A DNA stretch of 64,000 nt, taken from NCBI GenBank assembly GCA_910583845.1, contig CAJUAB010000005.1:1-64000 (forward strand). The letters are read 5' to 3'. Position 1 is the first letter of the stretch; each line of letters opens with the position of its first letter. Positions 44,193-52,976 of the stretch are shown piece after piece. The notes under the pieces are model-generated. The model was not told the origin of the DNA. It saw only the letters and a list, made by a program, of their open reading frames with translations, and made no database searches. The translations under genes were made by a program, and so were the position numbers. Source of the stretch: an uncultured Acetatifactor sp. (GTDB lineage Bacteria > Bacillota > Clostridia > Lachnospirales > Lachnospiraceae).

Positions 44193-46778
44193 ATGGAGGA
44201 TATCTTACAACAAATTGACAGGCTTTTGGAGGAAAATAAAGGACCGCAGGCTCAGATGCTGATGGAGGAGGGCCTGGAGAGAGCGCTTCAAAGCGGGGAT
44301 CGGGGAGGCGCGGTGACTCTTTTGAACGAACTGATCGGCTTTTGCCGGGAGACGGGACAGGCGGAGAAGTCCTATTATTACGGGGAGGCAGTGCTGAATC
44401 TGCTACAGGAGATGGGGCTTTCCGGAACTCTGCCCTTTGCCACTTCCGTACTCAATATAGCCAGCGCTTACCGGGCCGGCGGGCGGCTGGAGGATGCCAT
44501 GACCTGTTATCGGGCGGTGGAGCAGATTTACAGCCAGGTTCTTGAGCCGGGGGATATGCTGGTGGCCAGTCTGTATAACAACAAGGCGCTGCTGTATCAG
44601 GAGATGGGGGAGTATGAGGCCGCATACGCATACCTGGAGAAAGCGCTGGAAATTGCCCTGCAGCACCCGGAGCGCTATTACGAGCAGGCCAGCAGTTATG
44701 CCAATCTGGCGGCTACCTGTCTGCAGCTGGGCAAAGAGGAGCGGGCCGCGGAATGTTTTGGAAAGGCGATCGCCATATTCGAGGCGCATGGCGTCAGAGA
44801 CGCGCATTACTGTGCTGCGCTGGCTTCCCTGGCCACGTACCTGTTCCAAAAGGGAGAGTATGACAGGGCAGAGGCCCTTTTTGTCAGAGCCATGCAGGGC
44901 ATAGAGGAGAGTCTGGGCAGGACGGAGGCTTATTACAGACTGAAGGAGAATGCCCGGGCATGCAGAGAGGCCGGAAAGGAGCGGGCCCAGGCGGCGGACA
45001 CGCGCCTGGACGGGAGCGGCATGGCAGACTGCGGCGAGAGGGGAACGAAGGAGCAGGATTTTGCCAGGCCGGACCCTGTGGAGCAGGAGAAAGGCAGGCC
45101 GGACTCTGCGGAGCCGGACAAAGGGGGCCGACCGGAGCACCAGGTCTCAGGGATGGAACTGTGCCGGGCTTATTACGAGACCCATGGCCGGGCCATGATT
45201 CATGAGAAGTTCCCGCAGTATGAGGCAAGGATCGCGGTGGGCCTGGCAGGGGAGGGCTCGGATTGCTTTGGCTATGACGATGAGATTTCCCGGGATCATG
45301 ACTGGGGACCCGGCTTTCTGATGTGGGTGTCGGAGCAGGTATATGAGGAGATTGGCCAGCAGCTGCAGGCGGCCTATGAGGAACTGCCCCGGACGTTTCT
45401 GGGTTATACCTGTCACACTTCCCGGCAGGGAGCAGGGCGCAGGGGTGTGCAGACCATCAGGAATTTTTACGGAAGATTGCTGGGAATGGAACATATGGAG
45501 GGAATTTACAGGGCCATGGAGACAGAGAATCCGGGTCTGATCCCTTTCCGGCAGATGGAGGAAAGCGCTCTGGCGGCAGCGGTGAACGGCAGTGTGTTCC
45601 GGGACGATGAAGGCATTTTTTCCCAGATACGCGTTTTGCTCGCGGAGCAATATCCGGAGCGCCTGCGGTACCTGCGGCTGGCGGAGGCGGCGGCCCGGTT
45701 CTGCCAATACGGACAGTATAACAGCAGCCGTATGCTGCGGCGGGGGGATGAGCTGAGCTGCCGCCTCATGCTGGGCTGCGCCGCCCGGGAAGCTCTGAAG
45801 CTGGTCTATTATATGGAAGGAAAGTTTCCGCCCCATGACAAATGGCTGGCGGAGGGCATTCGCAGGATGGAGAAGGCCGGCGGCTCTGCGGGGCGTGGGA
45901 AACAGGGCGGCAGCGATGGCGGTTCCAGGGCGCAGGCTGGCAACGGCAATCGCGGCGGGTATGGGGAATTACTGGGACTGCTGCTGACGGCGCTGGAGAG
46001 CCCGGGAGAGGATGCCTGCCGGATCATGGAACAGGTGGGCGGTCTGCTGGCCCATGATCTGTACAGAGCGGGGTATATCAGTGATATTGAGAGTTTTCTG
46101 GAGGAGCATGTGGCGGAGCTGCTGTACAAGTCCGGCATCGCGGACAACACGGTGGAGGATCTGGCCGAGGCCATTGCCCGCAAGGAGTTCGAGGCGTTTG
46201 ACGCGGTGAAAAACGAGGGGGGCAGGGCCAGCTGCCAGGATGACTGGTTTACTTTTTCCATCATGCGAAAGAGCCAGTATCTGACCTGGGACCACGGGAT
46301 GCTGCTGCAATATCTTTATGATTTTGACCGGGAGCTTGAGCGGGGACACAATCTGATCGAGGAGAAGTATGGCCGGATGATGGAGAGTACCGCTCCCGGA
46401 CAGTACGAGGAGATGAAAGAGCGGTTTCCGGAGATCGCGCCGGAGAAAAAGGAGATTATCAAGAGGATCGTGGCCATGCAGGTGGCCTGGATGGAGGAGT
46501 TCGCGGCGGACTATCCTTATCTGGCCAGTAACGCCCGCAGCATCCACACCTATGAGGACAACGGATGGAACACTTCCTATGAGACATACCTGCGGGGGGA
46601 GATCAGCACCTATTCGGACAAGATGCTGGAGCTCTATGGCAGATATATTGCCGCTCACGCAGCCGCGGGGAAGAACCTGGCCCGGGAGATCATGAACCAT
46701 TCGGTGCGTATGTATGGCTATGAGAGCCTGGAAGAGGCGGAAGAAGGGCAGCGCCGGGAGGCGGAGAAGGGGATGTAG
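44193..46778 (+). CDS. TPR protein with DUF4037 and DUF4125 domains
   Basis: 862 residues; start MEDILQQIDRLLEENK after GAGGGAAAT. Residues 1-260 are tetratricopeptide repeats (MLVASLYNNKALLYQEMGEY and similar). A variable Ala/Glu/Arg linker follows. The middle (about 320-620) is DUF4037, with the nucleotidyltransferase-like GEGSDCFGYDDEISRDHDWG. The C-terminal 210 residues match DUF4125 (TFSIMRKSQYLTWDHGML and a terminal YGYESLEEAEE). The combination suggests a nucleotidyltransferase that modifies a partner bound by the TPR, but no substrate is known. Cytoplasmic. A GNAT gene follows 6 bases later. Confidence 0.75.
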   Translation: MEDILQQIDRLLEENKGPQAQMLMEEGLERALQSGDRGGAVTLLNELIGFCRETGQAEKSYYYGEAVLNLLQEMGLSGTLPFATSVLNIASAYRAGGRLEDAMTCYRAVEQIYSQVLEPGDMLVASLYNNKALLYQEMGEYEAAYAYLEKALEIALQHPERYYEQASSYANLAATCLQLGKEERAAECFGKAIAIFEAHGVRDAHYCAALASLATYLFQKGEYDRAEALFVRAMQGIEESLGRTEAYYRLKENARACREAGKERAQAADTRLDGSGMADCGERGTKEQDFARPDPVEQEKGRPDSAEPDKGGRPEHQVSGMELCRAYYETHGRAMIHEKFPQYEARIAVGLAGEGSDCFGYDDEISRDHDWGPGFLMWVSEQVYEEIGQQLQAAYEELPRTFLGYTCHTSRQGAGRRGVQTIRNFYGRLLGMEHMEGIYRAMETENPGLIPFRQMEESALAAAVNGSVFRDDEGIFSQIRVLLAEQYPERLRYLRLAEAAARFCQYGQYNSSRMLRRGDELSCRLMLGCAAREALKLVYYMEGKFPPHDKWLAEGIRRMEKAGGSAGRGKQGGSDGGSRAQAGNGNRGGYGELLGLLLTALESPGEDACRIMEQVGGLLAHDLYRAGYISDIESFLEEHVAELLYKSGIADNTVEDLAEAIARKEFEAFDAVKNEGGRASCQDDWFTFSIMRKSQYLTWDHGMLLQYLYDFDRELERGHNLIEEKYGRMMESTAPGQYEEMKERFPEIAPEKKEIIKRIVAMQVAWMEEFAADYPYLASNARSIHTYEDNGWNTSYETYLRGEISTYSDKMLELYGRYIAAHAAAGKNLAREIMNHSVRMYGYESLEEAEEGQRREAEKGM

Positions 46779-46784
46779 GGAAAT

Positions 46785-47294
46785 ATGGAAATCGTTTACA
46801 GGAAAGCCGGGCTGCCGGATCTGGACGGCATTGCGGCCCTGGCCCGGCAGGCAGCCGCCCGGATGGCCGATGAGGGAATTGACCAGTGGGATGAGTTCTA
46901 TCCGCTTCGGGAGGATTTTGAGCGGGACATTATGGAAAATCAACTGACTGTGGGAATGCTGGATGGGGAAATTGCCGTTATGTATACCGTAAACGGGGAG
47001 AGTGAACCGGAATATGAAAGCGCAAAATGGAAATATCCCCATATGCCGTATTGTATCCTGCACCGTCTGTGTGTAAATCCCCTTTTTCAGCGTCGCGGGA
47101 TTGCCCGGCAGACCATGGCGTATATGGAGAGGGAGGCCGCGGAAAGGGGGGCCCGGGCGGTCAGACTGGATGTCTTTTCCAAAAATTTCCATGCCCTGCG
47201 CCTGTATCAAAGAGGAGGCTATGATAAAGTCGGAACGGCGCAGTGGCGCAAGGGGCTGTTTTATCTGATGGAAAAATATCTGGAGCGTGTTTGA
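46785..47294 (+). CDS. GNAT family N-acetyltransferase
   Basis: 169 residues with the GNAT fold. The acetyl-CoA loop is in LFQRRGIARQTMAYMEREA, and the C-terminal LRLYQRGGYDKVG is also typical. It transfers an acetyl group to an amine; the acceptor cannot be told. It starts 6 bases after the TPR gene and is probably co-transcribed. A terminator follows. Confidence 0.88.
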   Translation: MEIVYRKAGLPDLDGIAALARQAAARMADEGIDQWDEFYPLREDFERDIMENQLTVGMLDGEIAVMYTVNGESEPEYESAKWKYPHMPYCILHRLCVNPLFQRRGIARQTMAYMEREAAERGARAVRLDVFSKNFHALRLYQRGGYDKVGTAQWRKGLFYLMEKYLERV

Positions 47295-47328
47295 ACTGAA
47301 TAGTATCCGGTCCTCTGGGAACCATAAA

Positions 47329-47366
47329 GGTGATCCTGCGACATGAGTCGGGGGATCGCCTTTTTT
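47329..47366 (+). terminator. terminator after the GNAT gene
   Basis: GGTGATCC pairs with GGATCGCC (one G-U pair) and is followed by six Ts. Confidence 0.8.
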
Positions 47367-47418
47367 GTAGAACCGACAGAACAGTACACAGACCTGACAG
47401 CAGAAAGGAATGAAAAAT

Positions 47419-47679
47419 ATGGACTTTAACGGAACAGCTTACGGCGCAGCGGCCGAAGCGGGATACCCCCTTTCCATGGTACCGCTGGGGCTTGACCTGA
47501 ATATGATGGAAAATGAGGCGGCGCACGATATGGGGTCCGGCATGACGGAGAGCGAGAAGGAGCAGCTGCTGATGCGGTGCCGGGACGCCAAATCCGACAG
47601 GGAGATGCGGCGGATTGTGGAGGAAGAAGTGCCGGAGGGCAGGATCAGCGCATTGTTTGAAGGGCCCGCAGGCGGCTGA
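47419..47679 (+). CDS. small hypothetical protein
   Basis: 86 residues, start MDFNGTAYGAAAEAG at 47419 placed 9 bases after AGAAAGGA; ATG 47410 abuts the site. The C-terminal half is helical and charged (TESEKEQLLMRCRDAKSDRE). No family recognised. Confidence 0.6.
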   Translation: MDFNGTAYGAAAEAGYPLSMVPLGLDLNMMENEAAHDMGSGMTESEKEQLLMRCRDAKSDREMRRIVEEEVPEGRISALFEGPAGG

Positions 47680-47825
47680 CAAACGGCGGAGGGGATATGT
47701 GGATATGTGAAATCCGGACGCTTTAATGGGAACGGGCGGCAATTGACGAAGGCGCGGAGTCTGTATATACTGTATGAGTAAGAGATCACAGAAAAGTCGG
47801 GAGCCGCGCTTCCCCGGACATTGGT

Positions 47826-47864
47826 CGCCTCCGTACCGCGGACAGTGTCTGCGGTACGGAGGCG
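47826..47864. repeat. 39-bp near-perfect palindrome upstream of tcdA
   Basis: CGCCTCCGTACCGC is mirrored by GCGGTACGGAGGCG, and the inner GGACAGTGTC continues the pairing with a single central mismatch pair. No T run follows. It could be an operator, an RNA hairpin or a mobile-element footprint. Confidence 0.75.
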
Positions 47865-47932
47865 GTGATGGACCGGCCTGTGACAGGCGGGTGTATGATT
47901 GGCGGATATCGGAAAAACGAGGAGGAGAAAGC

Positions 47933-48652
47933 ATGAGCGAACAATTTTCCAGAACCGGGCTGCTGCTGGGGGAGGCGGCCATGGAGCGGCTGGCCCGGTC
48001 CAGGGTGGCGGTGTTTGGCATAGGCGGCGTGGGAGGCCATGCGGCGGAAGCGCTGGCCCGCAGCGGTATCGGCATGATGGATCTGGTCGACAGCGACACG
48101 GTGAGCGAGAGTAACCTGAACCGGCAGCTGGTGGCCCTCCACAGCACTGTGGGCAGATATAAGGTAGATGTGATGGAAGAGCGGATCAGAGATATCAATC
48201 CCCGGGCGGTGGTCCATACATACCGGTGTTTCTTCCTGCCGGAGAATGCGGAGCAGTTTCCTTTCGGGGAATACGACTATGTGGTGGACGCGGTGGACAC
48301 CATAACGGCCAAGATCGAACTGGTTCTGAAAGCGCAGGCGGCGGGTGTTCCTGTGATCAGCAGTATGGGGGCGGGAAATAAGCTGGACGCCAGCGCCTTC
48401 CGGGTGGCGGACATTTACCAGACCAGCGTCTGTCCTCTGGCCAGAGTGATGCGCCGGGAACTGAAAAAAAGGGGTGTCAGAAACCTGAAAGTGGTTTACT
48501 CTCAGGAGCCGCCGCTGATGCCGGAGCCCGGTGAGGAAATGCCTGCGGAGGGCAGGCGGGCGGTCCCCGGAAGCGTGGCCTTTGTCCCCTCTGTGGCAGG
48601 GCTGATTCTCGCGGGGGAGGTGGTGAAGGATCTGGGACTGGCCGCGGATTAA
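47933..48652 (+). CDS. tcdA: tRNA threonylcarbamoyladenosine dehydratase
   Basis: 239 residues of the E1-like ThiF/MoeB fold. The ATP site is VAVFGIGGVGGHAAEALARS, followed by SESNLNRQLVALHSTVGRYK and YVVDAVDTITAKIELV. Length and motifs fit TcdA (CsdL), which cyclises t6A at position 37 of ANN-decoding tRNAs. Start at 47933 after GGAGGAG. A longer open frame to 47774 runs through the palindrome and is rejected. Confidence 0.9.
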   Translation: MSEQFSRTGLLLGEAAMERLARSRVAVFGIGGVGGHAAEALARSGIGMMDLVDSDTVSESNLNRQLVALHSTVGRYKVDVMEERIRDINPRAVVHTYRCFFLPENAEQFPFGEYDYVVDAVDTITAKIELVLKAQAAGVPVISSMGAGNKLDASAFRVADIYQTSVCPLARVMRRELKKRGVRNLKVVYSQEPPLMPEPGEEMPAEGRRAVPGSVAFVPSVAGLILAGEVVKDLGLAAD

Positions 48653-48690
48653 GCGTGCTGCCTGGCGCTCCGGCGGAGGCCGGACGGCGC

Positions 48691-48719
48691 GGCCTGTTTC
48701 CGCAGGCACGGATTACATA
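48691..48719 (+). repeat. 29-bp direct repeat, copy 1
   Basis: The unit starts GGCCTG, ends ATTACATA and contains the self-complementary GCCTG-TTTCC-GCAGGC. Copy 2 begins 67 bases later with two changes. Confidence 0.7.
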
Positions 48720-48757
48720 GAGGTATTCGCTTGTGTTCGCCGTGGCAAAGGCCAGGG

Positions 48758-48786
48758 GGCCTGCTTCCGCAGGCACGGATTATATA
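48758..48786 (+). repeat. 29-bp direct repeat, copy 2
   Basis: Same unit as at 48691; its hairpin is perfect (GCCTGC-TTCC-GCAGGC). It overlaps the stop codon of the convergent SDR gene and may help end transcription from tcdA and the SDR gene. Confidence 0.7.
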
Positions 48787-49499
48787 AATCCGCCGTCCAG
48801 GGTAATGATCTGTCCGGTGAGGTAAGCGGGGGCCTGGATCAGCAGCAGGGCCAGCTTGGCCACCTCCTGGGGGCGGCCCAGGCGGTCCGCCGGGATTTCC
48901 TGCCGCAGGACCTCCCGTTCCTCTTCCGTAAGGCAGCGGTTCATATCCGTATCAATCACACCGCAGGCGATGGCGTTGACCTGGATGTGACTGGGGGCCA
49001 GCTCCTTGGCCAGGGCGCGGGTAAAGCTGTTGACTCCCCCTTTGGCGGCGCTGTAGGCTACTTCCATGGAAGCGCCCACATTGCCCCAGACGGAGGAAAT
49101 ATTCAGAATATGGCCGCAGCCGCGGGCCAGCATCAGCGGGATGGCCAGTCTGCATGTATAGAAGCAGCCGTCCAGATGGGTAGCCATGACGCGGTGCCAC
49201 TGCTGCGGCGACATATCCTGCAATAGTCCCATGTGGGCGATGCCGGCGTTATTGACCAGCACATCCAATTGTTCGATCCCGGAGAACAGGGCCGTCACGG
49301 CCTCACAGTCTCCGGCGTCCACGGCGTGGCAGCGGCAGCGGATGCCGTGCGCGTTTTCCAGTGCCCGGCCCAGCAATTTCAGTTCTTCGATCCGGTGCAG
49401 ACAGGTCAGGATCAGGTCAAAGCCGGCGGCGGCGAAGGACTCCGCCATAGCCCGTCCGATTCCCCTGGATGCCCCTGTGATCAGTGCTGTCTTTTTCAT
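48780..49499 (-). CDS. SDR family oxidoreductase (FabG-like)
   Basis: 239 residues. The NAD(P) motif TGASRGIGRAM, the NNAG motif (DVLVNNAGIAHMG), the catalytic Ser in LNISSVWGN and the YxxxK pair in AYSAAKGGVN are all intact; the C-terminus LTGQIITLDGGFI is typical of 3-oxoacyl-ACP reductases. Start at 49499 follows AAGGAG. It is not in a fatty-acid operon, so the substrate is uncertain. Convergent with tcdA. Confidence 0.88.
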   Translation of the reverse strand: MKKTALITGASRGIGRAMAESFAAAGFDLILTCLHRIEELKLLGRALENAHGIRCRCHAVDAGDCEAVTALFSGIEQLDVLVNNAGIAHMGLLQDMSPQQWHRVMATHLDGCFYTCRLAIPLMLARGCGHILNISSVWGNVGASMEVAYSAAKGGVNSFTRALAKELAPSHIQVNAIACGVIDTDMNRCLTEEEREVLRQEIPADRLGRPQEVAKLALLLIQAPAYLTGQIITLDGGFI

Positions 49500-49680
49500 A
49501 TCCGCATTTCTCCTTATCTGCCCTGAAGCCCGCCAGAACCCTTCCGGCAGAGCGGGCAATTAAAATTCCCCGGACGAAACATACGATCCGCAATCCGAGT
49601 ATAGCATATTTGCCCATTGCTTTTCTACCTGTAAACTGATAAACTCATAGAATAATGGAAAAGATATACAGCGTCTGCCC

Positions 49681-49829
49681 GGAGCGTGTCTGAAAAATGC
49701 TTTCTGCCGGATGTGCGTCACAATCTGTGGGAGAGCTGTACCAGATGATGCCGCATGGCGGGTTATGTAACCGGAATCCGGTAAAAGCATCCCGCGAATG
49801 CGGCAGGAATGATTTTTCAAACATGTTCC
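49681..49829 (+). mobile_element. MITE-like repeat, copy B
   Basis: 149 bp with inverted ends GGAGCGTGTCTGAAAAATGC and GGAACATGTTTGAAAAATCA (read inward from the right). It shares ends and internal GTGGGAG block with copy A at 5165-5324. The middle has diverged and is rich in short inverted repeats. It lies between the divergently oriented SDR and trxB genes. Confidence 0.65.
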
Positions 49830-49869
49830 GGGCAGTAGGCGTGAAACATAAAATCAGGAGGAGATTGCT

Positions 49870-50790
49870 ATGCAGGATGTATATGATCTGATCATCATCG
49901 GCTCCGGGCCGGCGGGGCTGTCGGCGGCCGTGTACGGTATGAGAGCGGGCCTTGGGCTGTTGGTTGTGGAGAAAAATTCCATGAGCGGCGGACAGGTGCT
50001 GAATACCTATGAGGTGGACAACTATCTGGGGATGCCGGGCTTCAACGGCTTTGATATGGGCGTAAAGTTCCGGGAACATGCGGACCGGCTGGGCGCTCCG
50101 TTTATGGAAGCCGAAGTTACAGGCATCACGGACGGGGAAGTGAAGATTGTCCATACCACCGGGGGGGATCTGCGGGCCAGGGCCCTGATTTTGGCCACCG
50201 GAGCCCGGCACGCGCGCCTGGAGGTGCCCGGGGAGACGGAGCTGTCCGGTATGGGCGTATCCTACTGCGCCACCTGCGACGGGGCCTTTTTCCGGGGCAG
50301 GACCGTGGCGGTGGTAGGGGGAGGGGACGTGGCGCTGGAGGATGCCGCCTATCTGACCCGCTTCTGTGAAAAGGTGTATCTGATTCATCGCCGGGACGAA
50401 CTTCGGGGGGCGCATGTGCTTCAGGAGCGGCTGCGGGCTTTGCCGGGAGTGGAGATTCTGTATTCGCATGTGGTAAAGGAGATACAGGGACAGGACGAGG
50501 TCACGGGCCTGCTGCTGGAGGATTTAAAGAGCGGGGAGCAGCGCGTTCTGCCTGTGGACGGCGTGTTTGTGGCAGTTGGCATACAGCCTGAGACAAAATT
50601 GCTGGAAGGGCTGGCAACCTGTGACCCGGCGGGCTATGTGTCAGCCGGTGAGGACTGCGCCACCGACGTGCCCGGGATCTATGCGGCCGGGGATGTACGC
50701 AAAAAGTTACTGCGCCAGGTGGTGACGGCTGTGGCGGACGGTGCCAATGCCGTCACGGCCGCGGCGGCATGGATCAGCCGGAATAATTAA
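49870..50790 (+). CDS. trxB: thioredoxin-disulfide reductase
   Basis: 306 residues. FAD motif IIIGSGPAGLSAAVYG, redox-active C133-A-T-C136 within SYCATCDGAFF, NADPH motif VVGGGDVALEDAAYL, and the C-terminal IYAAGDVRKK. It reduces oxidised thioredoxin with NADPH in the cytoplasm. AGGAGGAG precedes the start. A T-rich hairpin terminator follows. Confidence 0.96.
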   Translation: MQDVYDLIIIGSGPAGLSAAVYGMRAGLGLLVVEKNSMSGGQVLNTYEVDNYLGMPGFNGFDMGVKFREHADRLGAPFMEAEVTGITDGEVKIVHTTGGDLRARALILATGARHARLEVPGETELSGMGVSYCATCDGAFFRGRTVAVVGGGDVALEDAAYLTRFCEKVYLIHRRDELRGAHVLQERLRALPGVEILYSHVVKEIQGQDEVTGLLLEDLKSGEQRVLPVDGVFVAVGIQPETKLLEGLATCDPAGYVSAGEDCATDVPGIYAAGDVRKKLLRQVVTAVADGANAVTAAAAWISRNN

Positions 50791-50823
50791 GAAATTAAAA
50801 AAAATGAAATAATTTTTTGCTGG

Positions 50824-50853
50824 AAAAAGAAGCCGGTTTTTGGGCTTCTTTTT
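50824..50853 (+). terminator. terminator of trxB
   Basis: AAAAAGAAGCC pairs with GGCTTCTTTTT around a T-rich loop. Confidence 0.9.
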
Positions 50854-50921
50854 GCGTGGACAAGCTGAAAAGTGTGATGTTTCCGGCACTTTGCAGGTTT
50901 TTTGATATTTTATACAGGGTG

Positions 50922-50950
50922 TTGACAATTTGCGCGGGGCGTGCTATAGT
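50922..50950 (+). promoter_or_regulatory. promoter of the NlpC/P60 gene
   Basis: TTGACA (50922-50927) and TATAGT (50945-50950) with a 17-base spacer. Confidence 0.85.
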
Positions 50951-50960
50951 TAATGACGGA

Positions 50961-50977
50961 TGTAACAATTTTGTAAT
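50961..50977 (+). promoter_or_regulatory. WalR-type box
   Basis: TGTAAC-N5-TGTAAT fits the TGTWAH-N5-TGTWAH consensus of WalR, the essential regulator of wall hydrolases in Firmicutes. A further half site TGTAAC lies at 50993-50998. The box sits at or just after the expected transcription start. Confidence 0.6.
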
Positions 50978-51024
50978 TATTTATAGGTTGGATGTAACAT
51001 TTGTTGTGATAGATGGAGGAGAGA

Positions 51025-52329
51025 ATGCTTAGACGTACAGTATACCGTAATCATACTTCCGGCAAAAGGCGGTCGGATAGCAGGCCTTATTACAGAACCC
51101 CGGGCTTTTATGGGAGAGTGACAGCATGCGCGCTGTCGGCTGCTTTGCTTTGTACCGGTATGAGGCTGGACGTACACGCCACGGGAATTTCTTCCGTACT
51201 GCCCAGCGGCGGTATCAATATCGCGCTGGACAATGGGACGGGCCTGGAGAGCCTGCAGAACCAGACGGGCAATAAGAATATACAGATCGAAACCATGGTG
51301 GATGCCGAGCAGGTGGATGAGGCCAAGGCCGCGGCTGTGGCGCAGGAGCTGGCGCAGGAGAAGGCCCGCGAGGAGGAAATGTTCAAGAATCTGGTGATTG
51401 CCCAGGTGAACGCCTATGTGAATGTGAGGAGCCTGCCCGGTGAGTCCGGCGAAGTGGTGGGTAAACTGTACAACAACTCGGTAGGTACTCTCCTGTCAAA
51501 GGAAAACGGCTGGTATCAGATTCATTCCGGCAATGTGACAGGCTATGTGAAAGGTGAGTTCTGCGTGACCGGCGAAGAGGCCATTTCGCTGGCCCGGGAG
51601 GTGGGCACGAGGATTGCCTCCGTGAACTGCGACGGCCTGTTTGTGCGCAAGGAGCCCAGCACAGAGAGCAAGAGGCTTGGCATGGTGGCATATATGGACG
51701 ACCTGCTGGTGCTGGAGGAGACGGACTCCTGGGTAAAGGTGGATACGGAGGAAGGCGACGGCTGGGTATCCAGAGAGTTTGTGGATTTACATACGGAGTT
51801 TGTGGAGGCCGAGTCCAAGGAGGAGGAAGAAGCCAGACTTGCCAAGGAGGCGGCGGACAGGGCGGCAGCCAGGGAGGCGGCCCGGCAGGCACAGGCTGCG
51901 CAGGCGGCCCAGAACCAGACGGCGGTGCCTCAGGGCAGCAGCCACGGGATTGACCCTTCCACAGTCACGATCAGCGGTGACAATGAGATGGGAGTGGCAG
52001 TCGCCAACTATGCGGTGCAGTTTGTGGGCGGTCCTTATGTATATGGCGGTACCAGCCTGACCAACGGCGCGGACTGCTCCGGCTTCGTGATGAGCGTATA
52101 TTCGGCCTTCGGCGTATCTCTGCCCCATTCGTCCTCCGCGGACAGGAAACAGGGGTATGCGGTGGACAGTCTGGCAAACGCGCTGCCCGGAGACCTGATC
52201 TGCTACTCCGGCCATGTGGCTCTGTATATCGGGGACGGCAATATCGTACACGCGTCCAACAGCAAGACCGGTATCATCATATCCAGAGCGGACTATAAGA
52301 GAATCCTGGCTATCCGGCGTATCTTTTAA
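51025..52329 (+). CDS. secreted NlpC/P60 cell-wall peptidase with SH3b domains
   Basis: 434 residues; start MLRRTVYRNHTSG after GGAGGAGAG. A basic N-terminus leads to a signal/anchor helix (VTACALSAALLCTGM). Two bacterial SH3 domains at about 130-270 (AYVNVRSLPGESGEVVGKL and GLFVRKEPSTESKRLGMV) should bind peptidoglycan. An Ala-rich helical linker precedes the C40 peptidase domain with NGADCSGFVMSVYSAFG (catalytic Cys) and SGHVALYIGDGNIVHASNS (catalytic His). It would cleave stem peptides during growth or division. Control by WalR is suggested by the box upstream. Confidence 0.93.
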   Translation: MLRRTVYRNHTSGKRRSDSRPYYRTPGFYGRVTACALSAALLCTGMRLDVHATGISSVLPSGGINIALDNGTGLESLQNQTGNKNIQIETMVDAEQVDEAKAAAVAQELAQEKAREEEMFKNLVIAQVNAYVNVRSLPGESGEVVGKLYNNSVGTLLSKENGWYQIHSGNVTGYVKGEFCVTGEEAISLAREVGTRIASVNCDGLFVRKEPSTESKRLGMVAYMDDLLVLEETDSWVKVDTEEGDGWVSREFVDLHTEFVEAESKEEEEARLAKEAADRAAAREAARQAQAAQAAQNQTAVPQGSSHGIDPSTVTISGDNEMGVAVANYAVQFVGGPYVYGGTSLTNGADCSGFVMSVYSAFGVSLPHSSSADRKQGYAVDSLANALPGDLICYSGHVALYIGDGNIVHASNSKTGIIISRADYKRILAIRRIF

Positions 52330-52500
52330 AAGAAGCGCATCTGCGGGCGGTTGTCTGTAGAAGCCGCCGACGAATACGCGATGTGAAGATTGGAAGTAAA
52401 ACTTCCAAATACCGATTGATGCAATACCGCAGGCACAGCAGCAGTTGACAAGTCAACTACTAGTATGCGGAAAGAGGAAAAAACATAGGGGAATGAATGA

Positions 52501-52533
52501 AGAGCATCTTCTGAACGGAAGGTGCTCTTTTTT
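52501..52533 (+). terminator. terminator downstream of the NlpC/P60 gene
   Basis: AGAGCATCTTC pairs with GAAGGTGCTCT around a 6-base loop and is followed by six Ts. Confidence 0.85.
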
Positions 52534-52701
52534 GGGGGATCGGAAGCCCTGCTGAATATCGCGAAGTGTGCATTCCGTTGTTCTGACGGCTCCGTAAAAT
52601 GTTAAAAAGGGGCTTGCATATCGGATGAATTGTGCAACTTAGCCAAAAAAACGACGCATACCGGTAAAACGTCATTCTGTAGATTCACTTCCGTATGCAG
52701 G

Positions 52702-52772
52702 TTATCCACCGGTTTACAAATTGAGAAACCGTTAAAATCCACTTATGCACGGAGTTATGCACCTTATCCACA
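52702..52772 (+). promoter_or_regulatory. cluster of four DnaA boxes
   Basis: TTATCCACC (52702), TTATGCACG (52743), TTATGCACC (52755) and the consensus TTATCCACA (52764-52772) lie in 71 bp, all in the same direction, the last two touching. No gene occupies 52534-52922. AT-rich DNA follows to about 52970. Confidence 0.7.
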
Positions 52773-52922
52773 GCTTTTGCGCCACAATAATCCGGAATTG
52801 GATATCAAAAACAGGAACGGATGTTTTGGACGTTTTTCCCAAAAATTGCATTTTCAGTCAAAATAGCAACTTTTCTGTTGACAACTCCAATGTCAAAAAC
52901 ATGTAAAAAATTGGTTAAATTG

Positions 52923-52951
52923 TTGCAAAACAACTCGCAATATGATATACT
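52923..52951 (+). promoter_or_regulatory. promoter of raiA and its leader
   Basis: TTGCAA (52923-52928) and TATACT (52946-52951) with a 17-base spacer. Confidence 0.8.
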
Positions 52952-52976
52952 TTTTATACAATAAAACAGTCAGTAA

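Noticed and set aside
52630..52866. 78-codon open frame over the DnaA boxes
   Set aside because: No ribosome site, no homology; the region is better explained as regulatory DNA.
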